From: Nocardia araoensis NBRC 100135
GTDB lineage: Bacteria; Actinomycetota; Actinomycetes; Mycobacteriales; Mycobacteriaceae
DNA: 64,000 nucleotides
Assembly (NCBI RefSeq): GCF_000308435.1
Contig: NZ_BAFR01000003.1
Coordinates: forward strand, 1-64,000
Direction of reading: 5' to 3'
The notes under the pieces were generated by a model. It did no database searches. It was not told where the DNA came from and saw only the letters and a program-made list of their open reading frames with translations. Both the position numbers and the translations under genes were made by a program. The stretch's first letter is position 1, and every line of letters begins with the position of its first letter. Positions 18,504-30,503 of this stretch are shown one piece after another.

Positions 18504-19486
18504 GTTCGCGCGTCCGTTCGACCTCCCGCCGGTCCAAGCCGGCGGGATGTCTGCTCGTGATCGGCGGCATCCTGCTGATCGTCCTGGTTGCCCTGCTGCT
18601 GTGGTATCTGCTCGCGGGGCGTTTGCGCCCGCCGGGCCCCGGGCCGAAGCCGCCGGAACGGCCGACCTCGCAGCCGGCCAGTTGTCCCGACGTGCAGATG
18701 ATCTCGGTGCCCGGCACCTGGGAGTCCAACAGCGCCGACGATCCGCACAATCCGACCGCCAACCCGGTGTCGCTGATGCTCAACGTCTCCGGCCCGATCG
18801 CCCAGCGATTCCCGAGCGAGCGAGTGGACGTCTACACGGTTCCGTACGTCGCGCAGTTCTCCAATCCGATCGCGATCCCGCCGGACGGCCAGCAGTCGTA
18901 CAACAACAGCCGGTCCGAGGGCACCCAGCGGATGGTCGAGGCCATGGTCGCGCGGCACCAGGAGTGCCCGCTCACCACCTACGTGATCGCCGGGTTCTCC
19001 CAGGGCGCGGTGATCGCGGGTGACGTCGCCGCGCAGATCGGCGCCGGCGACGGGCCGGTGCCCGCCGACCTGGTGCTTGGCGTGACGTTGATCGCCGACG
19101 GACGCCGCACCGGCGACAACGGCCCGGGTCAGGCGATCCAGATCGGCCCCCCGCCGCCGGGTGTGGGTGCCGAAGTCGCGCTGAAGGGGTTGAACGTGCC
19201 CGGCATCACGATGACGGGTCCGCGTCAAGGGGGCTTCGGCGCGCTGGCCGATCGCACCTACACCATGTGCGCGCCGGGCGATCTGATCTGCGACGCACCA
19301 CGGGAGGCGCTGAGTCCGTGGAACATCCTGGGCAGCGTGAACACGCTGGTCCGGGCCGTGGGGAACCCGGTGCACGCCCTCTACAACACTTTTGTCGTGG
19401 ACGGCGACGGCACCACCGCGACGCAGTGGACGGCCAACTGGGCGGCGGGCCTCATCGAGGCAGCGCCGCATCCGGCTCATTCGTGA
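18500..19486 (+). CDS. culp6: cutinase-like (phospho)lipase/thioesterase
   Basis: This is the counterpart of Rv3802c, an essential membrane-anchored cutinase-family serine esterase with phospholipase and thioesterase activity, located in the envelope next to mycolate synthesis genes. The 328-residue protein has one N-terminal transmembrane anchor (about 16-38), a Pro-rich linker, then the alpha/beta-hydrolase domain with nucleophile Ser167 in AGFSQGA, an Asp in CAPGDLICD and a His in NPVHALYN. Paired Cys typical of cutinases are present. GTG 18500 overlaps the lipoprotein stop by 4 nt. Confidence 0.9.
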   Translation: MSSRVRSTSRRSKPAGCLLVIGGILLIVLVALLLWYLLAGRLRPPGPGPKPPERPTSQPASCPDVQMISVPGTWESNSADDPHNPTANPVSLMLNVSGPIAQRFPSERVDVYTVPYVAQFSNPIAIPPDGQQSYNNSRSEGTQRMVEAMVARHQECPLTTYVIAGFSQGAVIAGDVAAQIGAGDGPVPADLVLGVTLIADGRRTGDNGPGQAIQIGPPPPGVGAEVALKGLNVPGITMTGPRQGGFGALADRTYTMCAPGDLICDAPREALSPWNILGSVNTLVRAVGNPVHALYNTFVVDGDGTTATQWTANWAAGLIEAAPHPAHS

Positions 19487-19656
19487 AAATTCACAGCCCG
19501 TGAGATACCCCGCACCCGATTGGCGTGACAAGCGCAACTCGAATTGGGTAGCACGCTGTAAAGTGCGCTGGTGATCGCGACGCCGGGCACCACAGCAGCG
19601 CAGACCCGAAGCGGGCGTCGCGCCCGTATCTTCCTTACAGCCAGGAGCATGAGTTC

Positions 19657-20700
19657 ATGACAGAAGCCGCCGCACCGGCCACCACGGCGAGCCGTGACGC
19701 GGATGCTGCGTTGTCCGCGCTGGGCACTCCGTTGCGTCCGTTCCGCTTCGCGGCGGCCGGCGAGGGAAACAAGCAGGAGGGCGGTGCGCGCAAGTTCGTG
19801 CAGACCGCTCAGCAGGCCGAGGAGTACGGCTTCGACACCTTCGTGGTACCCGACCACCTCGGTGAGCAGATCGGGCCGATCGCCGCACTCGGCGCGCTGA
19901 CCCAGGCCACCGAGAAGATCCGGCTCGGCACCTCGGTGCTGGCGAACGGTTTCCGCCACCCCGTCGTGCTGGCCAAGGACCTGGCGACCATCGACGTGCT
20001 GTCCAAGGGCAGGCTCGAGGTCGGCGTCGGCGCGGGCTGGATCAAGGAGGAATTCGAGAACGCGGGCATCCCCTACGAGTCGCCCGGTGTCCGGCTGGAG
20101 AAGCTGGACGAGTCGCTGACCATTCTCGATGTGCTGCTGCGCGGCCAGGAGTGCACCTTCGAGGGCAAGCACTACCAGGTCTGCGGTGTCAAGGGGACTC
20201 CACGGCCGCGACAGGGTCCGCGCCCCCCGATCTGCACCGGCGGCGGCGGCCCGAAGATGCTGCGGCTGGCCGCCAAGCACGCCGATATCATCTCCGTCGT
20301 TCCGGTGACCACCAAGAACGGCAAGGGCCTGCTCTCCGGCATCACCATCGAGAAGGCCGTGGAAAAGGTGAATCTGATCAAGGAGGCCGCCGGTGACCGG
20401 TTCGCCGACATCGAGCTGAACTGGGCCATCACCGCGATCGTGATCACCGACGATCGCGAGAAGACCGCGGAGATGGCGCTGTCGGCGTTGGACCGGGGAC
20501 TGCACCCGAACCTGGAGGTCGACGTTCAGCTGTCCGTCGAGGACATCCTGAACTCGCCCTACGTGGCGATCGGCACATTCGAGGAGATCGCCGAGCAGAT
20601 CCGCCGTGTGCGGCAGCTCACCTCGATGTCCTACGTCGGTGTATTCCCCACCCAGATGGACGCGTTCGCCCCCGTTATTCCCCTGCTGCGGGACGAGTGA
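19657..20700 (+). CDS. LLM-class F420-dependent oxidoreductase-like protein
   Basis: This is a 347-residue TIM-barrel protein of the luciferase-like monooxygenase superfamily, of the subgroup that uses coenzyme F420 (TIGR03621-like). Typical segments are QAEEYGFDTFVVPDHLG, TSVLANGFRHPVVLAKDLATIDVLSKGRLEVGVGAGW split across the barrel, and a C-terminal FEEIAEQIRRVRQ helix. No signal peptide, so cytosolic. It is inserted between culp6 and fadD32, where M. tuberculosis has no such gene. Substrate unknown; a role in mycolate or envelope modification is only suggested by position. Confidence 0.82.
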   Translation: MTEAAAPATTASRDADAALSALGTPLRPFRFAAAGEGNKQEGGARKFVQTAQQAEEYGFDTFVVPDHLGEQIGPIAALGALTQATEKIRLGTSVLANGFRHPVVLAKDLATIDVLSKGRLEVGVGAGWIKEEFENAGIPYESPGVRLEKLDESLTILDVLLRGQECTFEGKHYQVCGVKGTPRPRQGPRPPICTGGGGPKMLRLAAKHADIISVVPVTTKNGKGLLSGITIEKAVEKVNLIKEAAGDRFADIELNWAITAIVITDDREKTAEMALSALDRGLHPNLEVDVQLSVEDILNSPYVAIGTFEEIAEQIRRVRQLTSMSYVGVFPTQMDAFAPVIPLLRDE

Positions 20701-20890
20701 GCCGGTCTTCTCTGTAACATGACTCTGGTTTGAGTACATCTAGCCGATAAGCGGTCACCGCGCAGACCGCACAAAATCTGCAGGCTGGCTCTGCACTTGG
20801 AGCACCCGCGGGCGAAAGCGAGTCGGGGCCTCACAGGTAAAAGCGGCGATCTCGCCGTCTTGCTGCGTGTGCCTCGGAGGAGAAGAAGGA

Positions 20891-22804
20891 ATGGAAGAGA
20901 CTTTCGACGACTACCTGGACGAAACCGGGAACATCCGCATTCCCGAGGATCACACCCTGGTTGATCACGTCGAGAAGCACACCCGGAACGACGCGAACAC
21001 CCTGGCGTATCGCTACATCGACTACTCGCGCGAGCGCGACGGCGAGGCGCAGGAGTTGACGTGGCGTGAGTTCGGTATTCGGCTGCGCGCGGTGGCCGCT
21101 CGACTGCAGCAGGTGACCAACCCGGGCGACCGGGTCGCGATCCTCGCGCCGCAGGGCTTGGATTACGTGATCTCCTTCTTCGCCGCGATCTACGCGGGCA
21201 CCATCTCGGTCCCGCTGTTCGACCCGGACGAGCCCGGCCACACCGATCGCCTGCACGCGGTGCTCGGCGACTGTGAGCCCTCGGCCATCCTGACCGCGAG
21301 CTCCTCCGCGGCCGGGGTCCGGCAGTTCTTCCGCTCGCTGCCCGCCGCTCAGCGCCCGCGCATCATCGCGGTGGACGCGATTCCCGACAGCGTCGGCGAG
21401 AGCTGGGTGCGCCCGGACATCGCGATCGACGACATCGCCTACCTCCAGTACACCTCGGGGTCCACCCGAGTGCCCGCGGGTGTGGAGATCACGCACCGCG
21501 CGGTGGGCACCAACCTGCTGCAGATGGTCGACGCGATCAACCTCGACTGGAACTCGCGCGGCGTCACGTGGCTGCCGCTGTTCCACGACATGGGTCTGCT
21601 GACGGTGATCCTGCCCGCGGTGGGCGGCAAGTACATCACCATCATGTCGCCGAGCGCGTTCGTGCGCCGTCCCTACCGGTGGATCAAGGAGCTGGCCGCC
21701 GTTTCCGACGGGGCCGGAACCTTCGCCGCCGCACCGAACTTCGCGTTCGAGCACGCCGCGGCGCGTGGTCTGCCGAAGAACGGCGAGTCGCTGGATCTGT
21801 CGAACGTCATCGGCCTGATCAACGGCAGCGAGCCGGTGACCACCTCGTCGATGAAGAAGTTCAACGAGGCGTTCGCCCCCTACGGCCTGCCCAAGACCGC
21901 CATCAAGCCCTGCTACGGCATGGCCGAGGCGACGCTGTTCGTCTCCGCCACCAAGGCCGAGGACGAGGCCAAGGTCACCTACGTCGACCGCAAGGAGCTC
22001 AACGCGGGACGCATGGTGAAGGTCGACCCGAGCCACGAGGACGCGATCGCGCAGGTGTCCTGCGGTTATATCGCGCTCTCGCAGTGGGCGACGATCATCG
22101 ATCCGGAGTCGGTGGAGTCGGGCGGCGGTCGCGAGGTGCCCGACGGGCACGTCGGCGAGATCTGGCTGCACGGCAACAACATGGGCATCGGCTACTGGGG
22201 TCGTCCCGACGAGACCGCGGCGACGTTCCATAACAAGGTCACCGAGCGCCTGGCCGAGGGCAGCCACGCCGAAGGCACCGAGCCGGACGCGAACTGGATG
22301 CGCACCGGCGACTACGGCGTGTACTTCGAGGGCGAGCTCTACATCACCGGCCGGGTCAAGGACCTGGTGATCGTGGACGGCCGCAACCACTACCCGCAGG
22401 ACCTCGAGTTCTCCGCGCAGGAAGCCAGCACCGCGCTGCGTCCCGGTTTCGTCGCGGCGTTCTCGGTGCCCGCCAACCAGCTCCCGGCCGAGGTGTTCGA
22501 GCAGGGCAGCCACTCCGGCCTGCAGTTCGACGCCGACGACGCGTCCGAGCAGCTGGTCATCGTGGGTGAGCGCGGTCCGGGCGCGGGCAAGGCCGATCCG
22601 CTGCCGATCGCCGACGCGGTGCGCGCGGCGATCTCCCAGCGCCACGGTGTGACCGTTCGTGACGTGCTGCTGGTGCCCGCGGGTTCGATTCCGCGCACCT
22701 CCAGCGGCAAGATCGCCCGCCGCGCCTGCCGGGCGGCCTATCTGGAGGGAACGCTGCGGGGTGGTTACACCCAGCAGGCTTTCCCCGATGCACCGGAAGA
22801 GTAA
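20891..22804 (+). CDS. fadD32: long-chain fatty acyl-AMP ligase FadD32
   Basis: This enzyme activates meromycolic acid as the acyl-adenylate and loads it on the N-terminal ACP of Pks13. At 637 residues it has the same length as Rv3801c. It shows the adenylate motif [24 protein letters not shown], the catalytic turn RTGDYGVYF and [20 protein letters not shown] (split by the family insertion), and the C-terminal [14 protein letters not shown]. The start ATG 20891 has GGAGGAGAAGAAGGA directly upstream; an in-frame GTG at 20867 would include that ribosome site. pks13 follows after a 110-nt gap. Confidence 0.96.
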   Translation: MEETFDDYLDETGNIRIPEDHTLVDHVEKHTRNDANTLAYRYIDYSRERDGEAQELTWREFGIRLRAVAARLQQVTNPGDRVAILAPQGLDYVISFFAAIYAGTISVPLFDPDEPGHTDRLHAVLGDCEPSAILTASSSAAGVRQFFRSLPAAQRPRIIAVDAIPDSVGESWVRPDIAIDDIAYLQYTSGSTRVPAGVEITHRAVGTNLLQMVDAINLDWNSRGVTWLPLFHDMGLLTVILPAVGGKYITIMSPSAFVRRPYRWIKELAAVSDGAGTFAAAPNFAFEHAAARGLPKNGESLDLSNVIGLINGSEPVTTSSMKKFNEAFAPYGLPKTAIKPCYGMAEATLFVSATKAEDEAKVTYVDRKELNAGRMVKVDPSHEDAIAQVSCGYIALSQWATIIDPESVESGGGREVPDGHVGEIWLHGNNMGIGYWGRPDETAATFHNKVTERLAEGSHAEGTEPDANWMRTGDYGVYFEGELYITGRVKDLVIVDGRNHYPQDLEFSAQEASTALRPGFVAAFSVPANQLPAEVFEQGSHSGLQFDADDASEQLVIVGERGPGAGKADPLPIADAVRAAISQRHGVTVRDVLLVPAGSIPRTSSGKIARRACRAAYLEGTLRGGYTQQAFPDAPEE

Positions 22805-22914
22805 TTGCCAGGGGCGGCCTCGGACCGACCATCGACGCTCGGCGCCGAGCTTCCCACGCGCCGGGCGTCAATTCACGGTACGCCCGGTACGCAGACAGGT
22901 AGCTTGAGGAATTG

Positions 22915-25900
22915 ATGGCTGACAACGAGGGCACGCCCACCCAGACGACCGACACCCCGTCCGTGGAGACCGTCGCCGACGCGGCGGCCCCGGCCGAGTC
23001 CGCGAAGGGCGGCGCGCAGACCGACATGTCGGTGGCGGAGCTGCGTGAGTGGCTGCGGCGCTGGGTCTCCGAGGCGACCGGGCAACCGATCGAGCAGATC
23101 ACCGTGGACCGGCCGATGGAGGAGTTCGGGCTCGCCTCGCGGGACGCCATCGCCCTCGGCGGGGACATCGAGGAACTGACCGGCGTGATGCTGAACGCGA
23201 CGATCGTGTACCAGCATCCGACCATCGCCGCGCTGGCCGAGCGGATCATCAACGGTGAGCCGGACGTGCCGGAGGAATCCGCGGACGACGCGTTCTACTC
23301 CGCGGGCTACCGTCCGGGGGAAGCGCACGACATCGCGATCGTCGGCCTGTCGACGCGACTGCCCGGCGCGGGTGACACCCCGGAGTCGACGTGGGAATTC
23401 CTCATCGGACGCGGTGACGCGATCCGGGAGCTGCCCGAGGGCAGGTGGGAGGAGTTCGCGGGCGATCCGATGGCGGCCGAGGCGATCGCCAAGGGCAACA
23501 CCCTCGGTGGTTATCTCGACCAGGACGTCGTGAAGGGTTTCGACGCGGAGTTCTTCGCGATGTCGCCCCTCGAGGTGGAGCGCGTCGATCCGCAGCAGCG
23601 TCTGATGATGGAGCTGACCTGGGAGGCGCTGGAGCACGCCAGGATTCCGGCCAGCCAGCTCAAGGGCGAGTCGGTCGGCGTCTTCATCGGCACCTCGACC
23701 AGCGACTTCATGCTGATCGCCGCGCTCGGTCTCGGCGCGGACGACCCATCCGCGCCCGCTTCGGCCGCCGCGTACGGTTTGACCGGCAGCTCGTCGTCGA
23801 TCATCCCGAACCGCATCTCCTACTTCTACGACTTCCGCGGCCCCTCCGTCGCGATCGATACCGCGTGCTCGTCCACGCTGGTCGCCGTGCACCAGGCGGT
23901 GCGCGCGCTGCGCAGCGGTGACGCGGATCTGGCGCTGGCAGGCGGCGTGAACATGCTGCTGGCTCCGATGGCCACGCTCGGCTTCGATTCCGTCGGCGCG
24001 GTCGCGAAGGACGGACGGATCAAGGCGTTCTCGTCGGATGCCGACGGCATGGTGCGCTCCGAGGGCGCGGGCCTGGTGGTGCTCAAGCGGCTCGCCGACG
24101 CCGAGCGCGATGGCGATCGCATCCTCGGTGTGGTCAAGGGCTCGGCGGTCAACTCCGACGGCCGTTCCAACGGCATCGTCGCCCCTAATCCGGACGCTCA
24201 GGCCGACGTGTTGCGTCGCGCCTACCGCGACGCGGGCCTGCCGCCGTCCACCGTCGACTACATCGAGGCGCACGGCACCGGCACGGCGCTCGGCGATCCG
24301 ATCGAGGCGGACGCGCTCGGCCGGGTGGTCGGCCGGGGACGCGAGGCCGGCAAGCCGGTGCTGCTCGGTTCGGCCAAGACCAATTTCGGCCACCTGGAGT
24401 CGGGCGCCGGTGCGGCGAGCCTGGCCAAGGTGATCATGTCGTTGCAGCACAACGTCATTCCGCCGAACATCAACTACGCAGGCCCGAGCCCCTACATACC
24501 GTTCGACCAGGCGAACCTGAAGGTCGTCGACGAGCCGACCGAGTTCCCCCGCTACAGCGGCAAGGCGACCATCGGCATCTCCGGCTTCGGATTCGGCGGC
24601 ACCAACGCGCACGTCGTCGTCCAGGAGTACGTGCCGACCGCGACCGAGACCGAGGCTCCGTTCTCCGAACTCGAGGCCAGGCTGGACGAGGACGCGATGG
24701 CGGAGAGCGCCGACGCGGAGACGGAGTCCGAGGCAGGCGACGCCGTGGCCGAGGTGGCGGCCGAAGCCCCCGCGGAATGGACCGCGGAGCGCACCGAGCC
24801 GCTGCCGCAGATCCTGGCCGTGTCGGGCTACCTGCCTTCGCGCCGCCGTCGTGCCGCCGCCGAGCTGGCCGACTGGCTGGAATCCGAGGCGGGCACGCGG
24901 ACTCCGCTCGCCGACGTGGCGCGGTCGCTGGCCAAGCGCAGCCACTGGCGTTCGCGCGGCGTGGTGCTGGCCAAGACGCACGAAGAGGCGATCTCCGGAC
25001 TGCGCGCCATCGCGGCAGGCAAGCCGGGCGCAGGCGTCTTCACCGCCGACGCGCCCGCGGCCATGGGCCCGATGTGGGTGCTCGCCGGTTTCGGCGCGCA
25101 GCACCGCAAGATGGGCAAGCAGCTCTACCTGGAGAATTCGATCTTCGCCGCGGCCGTCGACGAGGTCGACGAGCTGGTGCAGGACGAAGCCGGATACTCG
25201 GTGCGCGAGCTGTTCCTCGACGACAGCCAGGACTACAACGTCGGCACCTCGCAGGTCGGCATCTTCACCATCCAGGTCGGTCTGGCCGCGCTGCTGCGCG
25301 CGCACGGCGCGGAACCCGAAGCGGTGGTGGGCCATTCGATGGGTGAGGTCGCGGGCGCGTACATCGCCGGTGGTCTGTCCCTCGAGGACGCGGTGCGCGT
25401 GATCTGCGCCCGTTCCCGCCTCATGGGCGAGGGCGAGCAGATGATCAGCGACGACGACGTGCGCAATATGGCGCTCATCGAGTACAGCGCCGAGGACGTC
25501 GCGAACCTGCTGCCGGAATACCCGGACGTCGAGGTCGCGGTGTACGCGGCGCCGACGAACACGGTGATCGGCGGTCCGCAGGACCAGGTCGCGGCGATCG
25601 TCGCGCGGGTGGAGGCGGCGGGCAAGTTCGCCCGGGTGCTGCAGACCCGCGGCGCGGGCCACACTTCGCAGATGGACCCGCTGCTCGGCGAGCTGGCCGC
25701 GGAACTGGCCGGTATCGAGCCGACGAAGCTGAAGACCGGTCTGTACTCGACGGTGCACAAGGAAGAGTTCTTCCGCTCCGGTCACGACCCGATCCACGAC
25801 GAGGACTACTGGGTCAAGAACATGCGCCACAGCGTGTACTTCACCAACGCGGTGAAGCTCGCGGTGGACGCGGGACACACCACGTTCTTGGAGCTGGCGC

Positions 25901-28170
25901 CGAATTCCGTCGCGCTGATGCAGGTGCTCGGCACCACCTTCGCTGCGGGCGTGCACGACGCGCAGCTCATCCCCACGCTCAAGCGCAAGGAGGACGAGTC
26001 CGCGGGTGTGATCGCGGCGCTCGCCCAGCTCTACGTGCACGGGCACAAGGTGGACCTGTTCTCGCTGGTCGGTCCCGGCGAGTACGCCGACGTTCCGCGC
26101 ACCACGTTCGTGCGCAAGGAGTACTGGCCGAAGGCCCAGCTGGCCTCGGGCGGCAACGGCCGGGTTCCCGGCGCGCACGTGGCGCTGCCGGACGGCAGGC
26201 ACGTCTGGGAGGTGCAGGCGGCCTCGGTGACCGATCTCGCCGGACTCGTGCGTGCCGCGGCGGCGCAGGTGCTCAGCGACGTGTCGCTGGGCGCGTCGAT
26301 CCCGCACGCGCCGATCCCGGTCGCGGGCACGCTCACCACCACGCTCACCCCGCATCCCGGCGGCGCCTCGGTGCAGGTGCACGCCAAGGAGGGCAGCGCC
26401 TTCCGCCTGGTGTTCGACGCCGTGGTGACCTCCGGCGCTGCGCTGCCGGAACCCGTCGCGGCCGAGGCTGTCCCGGCGATCGCCGCGCAGCCGCAGGGCG
26501 ATGCCGACATCGAGGTCGTGGAGACCTTCGGAGACCGGTGGGACCCGAACGGCACGCAGACCGTCGAGGATCGGCTCGCACTGATCGTCGCGGAGTCCAT
26601 GGGTTACGCGGTCGAGGATCTCCCGATGGAGATCCCGCTGATGGAACTCGGCCTGGACTCGCTGATGGCGATGCGCATCAAGAACCGGGTCGAGTACGAG
26701 TTCGACATCCCGCAGTTGCAGGTGCAGGCCGTGCGGGACGCGAGCCTGCACGAGGTCGGCAAGGTGCTGCGGTACGCGATCGAGCACCGCGACGAGGTGC
26801 AGGCGATGGCCGACCAGCAGGCCGCCGACAAGGCCGCGGGCGGCACGGGCGAGCTGGCCGTCGACGCCGATTTCATCGCCACGGCCCGTGCGGCCATGGT
26901 CACCGGCGCGGACCCGATCGCGGCGGTGACGGGCAAGACGACCGAGGCCGCTCCGGCCGAGCAGGCTGATACGCCGACAGCTGCCGTGACGACGGAAACC
27001 GCTGCGCCCGAAGCCGCTGCGGCTCCCGCCGCGGCCACCCCCGCGGCCGTGTTCGGCGGCGGCGCCCAGCAGTCGGCCGACGAGGACGACGTCCCGCCCC
27101 GTGACGCCGCCGAGCGCCTGACCTTCGCCACCTGGGCGGTGGTCACCGGCAAATCGGCCGGAGGCATCTTCAACACGCTGCCGATCCTCGACGAGGACAC
27201 CGCGGAGAAGCTGGCCGCGCGCCTGACCGAGCGGGTCAAGGCCGAGGTCACCGTGGACGACGTGCTCGACTGCGAGACCATCGAGCAGCTGGCCGACATC
27301 GTCCGCACGCTGCAGGACAGCGGCGCGGATGTGGACGGTTTCGTCCGTCCGCTGCGGGCGCGGCCGGAAGGCTCGAATGCCGTGCCGGTCTTCGTGTTCC
27401 ATCCCTCCGGCGGGAACACGCTGGTGTACGAACCGCTGCTGAAGCGGCTGCCCGCGGAGACGCCGATGTACGGCTTGGAACGGGTCGACGGCTCCATCGA
27501 GGAACGAGCCCGCCAGTACCTGCCGGAGCTGCGCAAGCTCCAGGGTGACGGTCCGTTCGTGCTGTACGGCTGGTCGCTTGGTGCGGTGCTGGCCATGCAG
27601 ACCGCGCAATTGCTGCGCGCCGAAGGCGCGGACGTGCGCGTGGTCGGCCTGATCGATCTGGCCATTCCGACGCAGGGCGAGGACAACAGTCCCGAGGAGC
27701 GGGTGCGCCGGATCGAGCGCTATCAGATGTTCGCCAAGAAGACTTACGGCGTCGATGGCGAACTGGACCGCGAACAGCTCGAAACGCTGGCCGCGGCCTC
27801 CGACGAAGAGCAGTTCAAGATGATCAGTGACCTGATCAAGATCAGCGGTACCAAGATCCCAGGCGGTGTGCTCGAACACCAGCGCACCTCGTGGATCGAG
27901 AGCCGTGAGCTCGCCAAGACCCAACCGTCTCATTACGACGGAGATGTGGTGCTGTACCTCGCCGATCGCTATCACGACGGGATGATCGAACTGGAGCCGC
28001 GCTTCGCCGACCGGTTGCCCAACGGCGGCTGGAACGAGTACATCCCGAATTTGGAGGTCGTCCACATCGCCGGCGACCACCTGCAGATCATCGACGAACC
28101 GCGGATCGGCAAGATCGGAGCCGACTTGACCGCGAAGCTCGCCGCGATCGAGGCGAAAGGGGCCAAGTGA
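22915..28170 (+). CDS. pks13: polyketide synthase Pks13 (mycolate condensase)
   Basis: This 1751-residue megasynthase performs the final Claisen-type condensation giving alpha-alkyl beta-ketoacids and passes them to trehalose. Domains in order: ACP1 (about 35-110, phosphopantetheine Ser75), ketosynthase (about 130-555, Cys318 in DTACSST), a linker, acyltransferase (about 720-1030, Ser808 in GHSMGE), ACP2 (about 1220-1295, Ser1249 in LGLDSLMA), an Ala/Glu-rich linker and thioesterase (about 1480-1750, Ser1554 in GWSLGA). The ACP-KS-AT-ACP-TE order equals Rv3800c. ATG 22915 has GAGGA 4 nt upstream. The stop overlaps accD4. Confidence 0.97.
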   Translation: MADNEGTPTQTTDTPSVETVADAAAPAESAKGGAQTDMSVAELREWLRRWVSEATGQPIEQITVDRPMEEFGLASRDAIALGGDIEELTGVMLNATIVYQHPTIAALAERIINGEPDVPEESADDAFYSAGYRPGEAHDIAIVGLSTRLPGAGDTPESTWEFLIGRGDAIRELPEGRWEEFAGDPMAAEAIAKGNTLGGYLDQDVVKGFDAEFFAMSPLEVERVDPQQRLMMELTWEALEHARIPASQLKGESVGVFIGTSTSDFMLIAALGLGADDPSAPASAAAYGLTGSSSSIIPNRISYFYDFRGPSVAIDTACSSTLVAVHQAVRALRSGDADLALAGGVNMLLAPMATLGFDSVGAVAKDGRIKAFSSDADGMVRSEGAGLVVLKRLADAERDGDRILGVVKGSAVNSDGRSNGIVAPNPDAQADVLRRAYRDAGLPPSTVDYIEAHGTGTALGDPIEADALGRVVGRGREAGKPVLLGSAKTNFGHLESGAGAASLAKVIMSLQHNVIPPNINYAGPSPYIPFDQANLKVVDEPTEFPRYSGKATIGISGFGFGGTNAHVVVQEYVPTATETEAPFSELEARLDEDAMAESADAETESEAGDAVAEVAAEAPAEWTAERTEPLPQILAVSGYLPSRRRRAAAELADWLESEAGTRTPLADVARSLAKRSHWRSRGVVLAKTHEEAISGLRAIAAGKPGAGVFTADAPAAMGPMWVLAGFGAQHRKMGKQLYLENSIFAAAVDEVDELVQDEAGYSVRELFLDDSQDYNVGTSQVGIFTIQVGLAALLRAHGAEPEAVVGHSMGEVAGAYIAGGLSLEDAVRVICARSRLMGEGEQMISDDDVRNMALIEYSAEDVANLLPEYPDVEVAVYAAPTNTVIGGPQDQVAAIVARVEAAGKFARVLQTRGAGHTSQMDPLLGELAAELAGIEPTKLKTGLYSTVHKEEFFRSGHDPIHDEDYWVKNMRHSVYFTNAVKLAVDAGHTTFLELAPNSVALMQVLGTTFAAGVHDAQLIPTLKRKEDESAGVIAALAQLYVHGHKVDLFSLVGPGEYADVPRTTFVRKEYWPKAQLASGGNGRVPGAHVALPDGRHVWEVQAASVTDLAGLVRAAAAQVLSDVSLGASIPHAPIPVAGTLTTTLTPHPGGASVQVHAKEGSAFRLVFDAVVTSGAALPEPVAAEAVPAIAAQPQGDADIEVVETFGDRWDPNGTQTVEDRLALIVAESMGYAVEDLPMEIPLMELGLDSLMAMRIKNRVEYEFDIPQLQVQAVRDASLHEVGKVLRYAIEHRDEVQAMADQQAADKAAGGTGELAVDADFIATARAAMVTGADPIAAVTGKTTEAAPAEQADTPTAAVTTETAAPEAAAAPAAATPAAVFGGGAQQSADEDDVPPRDAAERLTFATWAVVTGKSAGGIFNTLPILDEDTAEKLAARLTERVKAEVTVDDVLDCETIEQLADIVRTLQDSGADVDGFVRPLRARPEGSNAVPVFVFHPSGGNTLVYEPLLKRLPAETPMYGLERVDGSIEERARQYLPELRKLQGDGPFVLYGWSLGAVLAMQTAQLLRAEGADVRVVGLIDLAIPTQGEDNSPEERVRRIERYQMFAKKTYGVDGELDREQLETLAAASDEEQFKMISDLIKISGTKIPGGVLEHQRTSWIESRELAKTQPSHYDGDVVLYLADRYHDGMIELEPRFADRLPNGGWNEYIPNLEVVHIAGDHLQIIDEPRIGKIGADLTAKLAAIEAKGAK

Positions 28171-29711
28171 GCACTACTGCCGAAAAACTCGCCGACCTGC
28201 GCAAGCGCCTGGAACTAGCGCAGGAGCCCGCGGGTGAAGCGGGCGTGGCCAAGCGGGCGAAGAAAGGCATCCCCAGCGCCCGCGACCGGATCAACATGCT
28301 GCTGGACCCGGGAACCTTCGTGGAAATCGGTGCGCTGGTACGCAAACCGGGCGATTCCGCCGCGCTCTACGGCGACGGCGTCGTCACCGGGCACGGCTTG
28401 GTCGAAGGCAGGCCCGTGGCGGTGTTCTCGCACGACCAGACCGTCTACGGCGGTTCGGTCGGCGAGATGTTCGGCCGTAAGGTGGCCGGGATCCTGGAGT
28501 ACGCCGCCAAGGTGGGGTGCCCGGTGGTCGGCATCAACGACTCCGGCGGCGCGCGCGTGCAGGAGGCGGTGACCTCACTGGCCTGGTACGCCGAGCTGGG
28601 GCGGCGGCAGGAGCCGCTGTCGGGCCTGGTCCCGCAGATCTCGATGATCCTCGGCAAGTGCGCAGGTGGCGCCGTCTACGCCCCGATCAATACCGACGTG
28701 GTGGTGGCGACCGAAGAGGCGTACATGTTCGTCACCGGGCCGAAGGTGATCCGTGAGGTCACCGGCGAGGACGTGAGCCTCGAGGAACTCGGCGGCGCGC
28801 GCAGCCAGGCCGAGTACGGCAACATCCACCACGTGGCCAAGGACGAGGCGTCCGCGTTCGAGTGGGTGCGCGACTACCTGAGCTATCTGCCGACCAGTTG
28901 CCAGGAGCTGGCGCCGATCGTGAATCCCGGCTTGGAGCCGGAGATCACCGACGCCGATCTGGAGCTGAACTCGATCGTCCCGGACTCCGACAACGCCGGC
29001 TACGACATGCACGAGATCCTGCTGCGCATCTTCGACGACGGCGCCTTCCACGAGGTCGGCGCTTCGGCGGGGCGCAACGTCATCACCGGCTTCGCCCGCG
29101 TGGACGGCCGCAGCGTCGGCGTGGTGGCCAACCAGCCGATGGTGTACGCGGGCGCGCTGGACGCTCGCGCCTCGGACAAGGCGGCGCATTTCGTGCGCCT
29201 GTGCGACGCCTTCGAGATCCCGTTGGTGTTCGTCGTGGACACGCCGGGGTTCCTGCCCGGTGTGGAACAGGAGAAGATCGGCGTCATCAAGCGTGGTGGA
29301 CGGTTCCTGTTCTCCTACGTGGAGGCCTCGGTGCCGAAGGTCACCGTGGTGATCCGCAAGTCCTACGGCGGCGGTTACGCCGTGATGGGCTCCAAGCAGC
29401 TGGGCGCCGACGTGAACCTGGCCTGGCCGACGGCGCGGATCGCGGTCATGGGCGCCGAGAGCGCGGTCAGCTTGATCGGAGCCAAGCAGATCGAAGCCGC
29501 GCCCGAGGACCAGCGTGCGGCGATTCGCAAGCAGATGATCGACTTCTACAACGCCACCGTGGCGACGCCGTGGGTGGCCGCCGAACGCGGATACATCGAC
29601 GCGGTCATCGAGCCGTCGGCGACTCGACTGGAAATCCGTCGTGCGCTACAGCTGTTGCGGGACAAAGCTATTGCCCGCAACCCGCGCAAGCATCACCTGC
29701 TGCCGTTGTAG
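28167..29711 (+). CDS. accD4: acyl-CoA carboxylase beta subunit AccD4
   Basis: This is the carboxyltransferase subunit that, with an AccA biotin subunit, carboxylates the long C24-C26 acyl-CoA to give the extender unit of Pks13. The 514-residue protein has the two crotonase-like halves: the acyl-CoA site [21 protein letters not shown] (split here for length as GGARVQEAV and following) and the oxyanion segments [11 protein letters not shown] and [21 protein letters not shown] 28167 overlaps the pks13 stop by 4 nt, so synthesis is coupled. A bidirectional hairpin follows. Confidence 0.95.
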   Translation: MSTTAEKLADLRKRLELAQEPAGEAGVAKRAKKGIPSARDRINMLLDPGTFVEIGALVRKPGDSAALYGDGVVTGHGLVEGRPVAVFSHDQTVYGGSVGEMFGRKVAGILEYAAKVGCPVVGINDSGGARVQEAVTSLAWYAELGRRQEPLSGLVPQISMILGKCAGGAVYAPINTDVVVATEEAYMFVTGPKVIREVTGEDVSLEELGGARSQAEYGNIHHVAKDEASAFEWVRDYLSYLPTSCQELAPIVNPGLEPEITDADLELNSIVPDSDNAGYDMHEILLRIFDDGAFHEVGASAGRNVITGFARVDGRSVGVVANQPMVYAGALDARASDKAAHFVRLCDAFEIPLVFVVDTPGFLPGVEQEKIGVIKRGGRFLFSYVEASVPKVTVVIRKSYGGGYAVMGSKQLGADVNLAWPTARIAVMGAESAVSLIGAKQIEAAPEDQRAAIRKQMIDFYNATVATPWVAAERGYIDAVIEPSATRLEIRRALQLLRDKAIARNPRKHHLLPL

Positions 29712-29724
29712 CAGCCGGAAAACG

Positions 29725-29756
29725 ATCGGGCCGCACCCCTTGGGGCGCGGCCCGAT
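29725..29756. terminator. bidirectional terminator between accD4 and the cyclophilin gene
   Basis: ATCGGGCCGC (29725-29734) pairs with GCGGCCCGAT (29747-29756), with the inner ACCCC/GGGGC adding to the stem. It lies in the 67-nt gap between converging genes. Confidence 0.7.
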
Positions 29757-29778
29757 TCGCGTCATGCGTCTCGAATGA

Positions 29779-30276
29779 TCAGCTGACCGTGACGGATTCG
29801 ATGACGACGTCATCGACCGGCACGTCCTGGTGCATTCCCGCCGAGGACGTGGCGACACCCGCGATCTTGTCGACCACGTCGGTGCCTTCGGTCACCGCGC
29901 CGAAGACCGCGTAGCCCCAGCCCGAGGGAGTGGGAGCGGAGTGGTTGAGGAAATCGTTGTCCGAGACGTTGATGAAGAACTGCGCGGTGGCCGAATGCGG
30001 GTCGTTGGTGCGGGCCATCGCGACGGTGTACTTGTTGTTCTTCAGGCCGTTGTTCGCTTCGTTCTGGATCGGGCTCTTGGTGCCCTTCTGGCGCAGCCCG
30101 GGCTCGAACCCGCCGCCCTGGATCATGAAGCCGGGGATGACGCGGTGGAAGATGGTGCCGTTGTAGTGGCCGGCGTTCACGTAGTCCACGAAATTGCGCA
30201 CCGTGTTCGGCGCTTTCTGATCGTCCAGTTCGAGCACGATCGATCCGTAGTTCGTCGAGATATTCACCTTGGTCAT
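29779..30276 (-). CDS. cyclophilin-type peptidyl-prolyl cis-trans isomerase
   Basis: This is a 165-residue, single-domain cytosolic cyclophilin with the catalytic/cyclosporin region [13 protein letters not shown], then [16 protein letters not shown] near the end, and no signal peptide. It resembles PpiA-type proteins. The frame is open far upstream, but ATG 30276 starts at the conserved N-terminus ([15 protein letters not shown]) and has GGAAAGG upstream. It lies between accD4 and an emb gene on the opposite strand; I see no functional reason for this position. Confidence 0.92.
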   Translation of the reverse strand: MTKVNISTNYGSIVLELDDQKAPNTVRNFVDYVNAGHYNGTIFHRVIPGFMIQGGGFEPGLRQKGTKSPIQNEANNGLKNNKYTVAMARTNDPHSATAQFFINVSDNDFLNHSAPTPSGWGYAVFGAVTEGTDVVDKIAGVATSSAGMHQDVPVDDVVIESVTVS

Positions 30277-30488
30277 ACACCCACCTTTCCATCCCTCTGT
30301 GGCCCGGTGCGTCATACGGGTACTTTTCCGGCGCCCGGGGTCGGATATGGACAACTGGTTTCGTATGCACATGGGTAACTCGCCGGGAACGCTCAGAATG
30401 TGAGCGGCGCCCGACGCAGGACCTGAACGCGAAGCTCGCAACACTCGACTAGCACGGCCTAAAGACCCGGAGAGGCGGGGGAGCCAGA

Positions 30489-30503
30489 TAGCATTGCCAA
30501 CCG
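30489..30503 (+). promoter_or_regulatory. leaderless promoter of the EmbB-like gene
   Basis: TAGCAT (30489-30494) lies 8 nt before GTG 30503 and no Shine-Dalgarno is present. The same hexamer at the same distance precedes the EmbC-like gene on the other strand (39068-39073). Confidence 0.6.

Noticed and set aside
22849..22890. GC palindromes between fadD32 and pks13 as a terminator
   Set aside because: Short palindromes without a consistent long stem or T tract; fadD32, pks13 and accD4 are expected to be co-transcribed.
22873..28080. 1735-codon open frame antisense to pks13
   Set aside because: It is a shadow caused by high GC: Arg/Gly/His-rich low-complexity translation with no domains, while the sense frame encodes all Pks13 domains.
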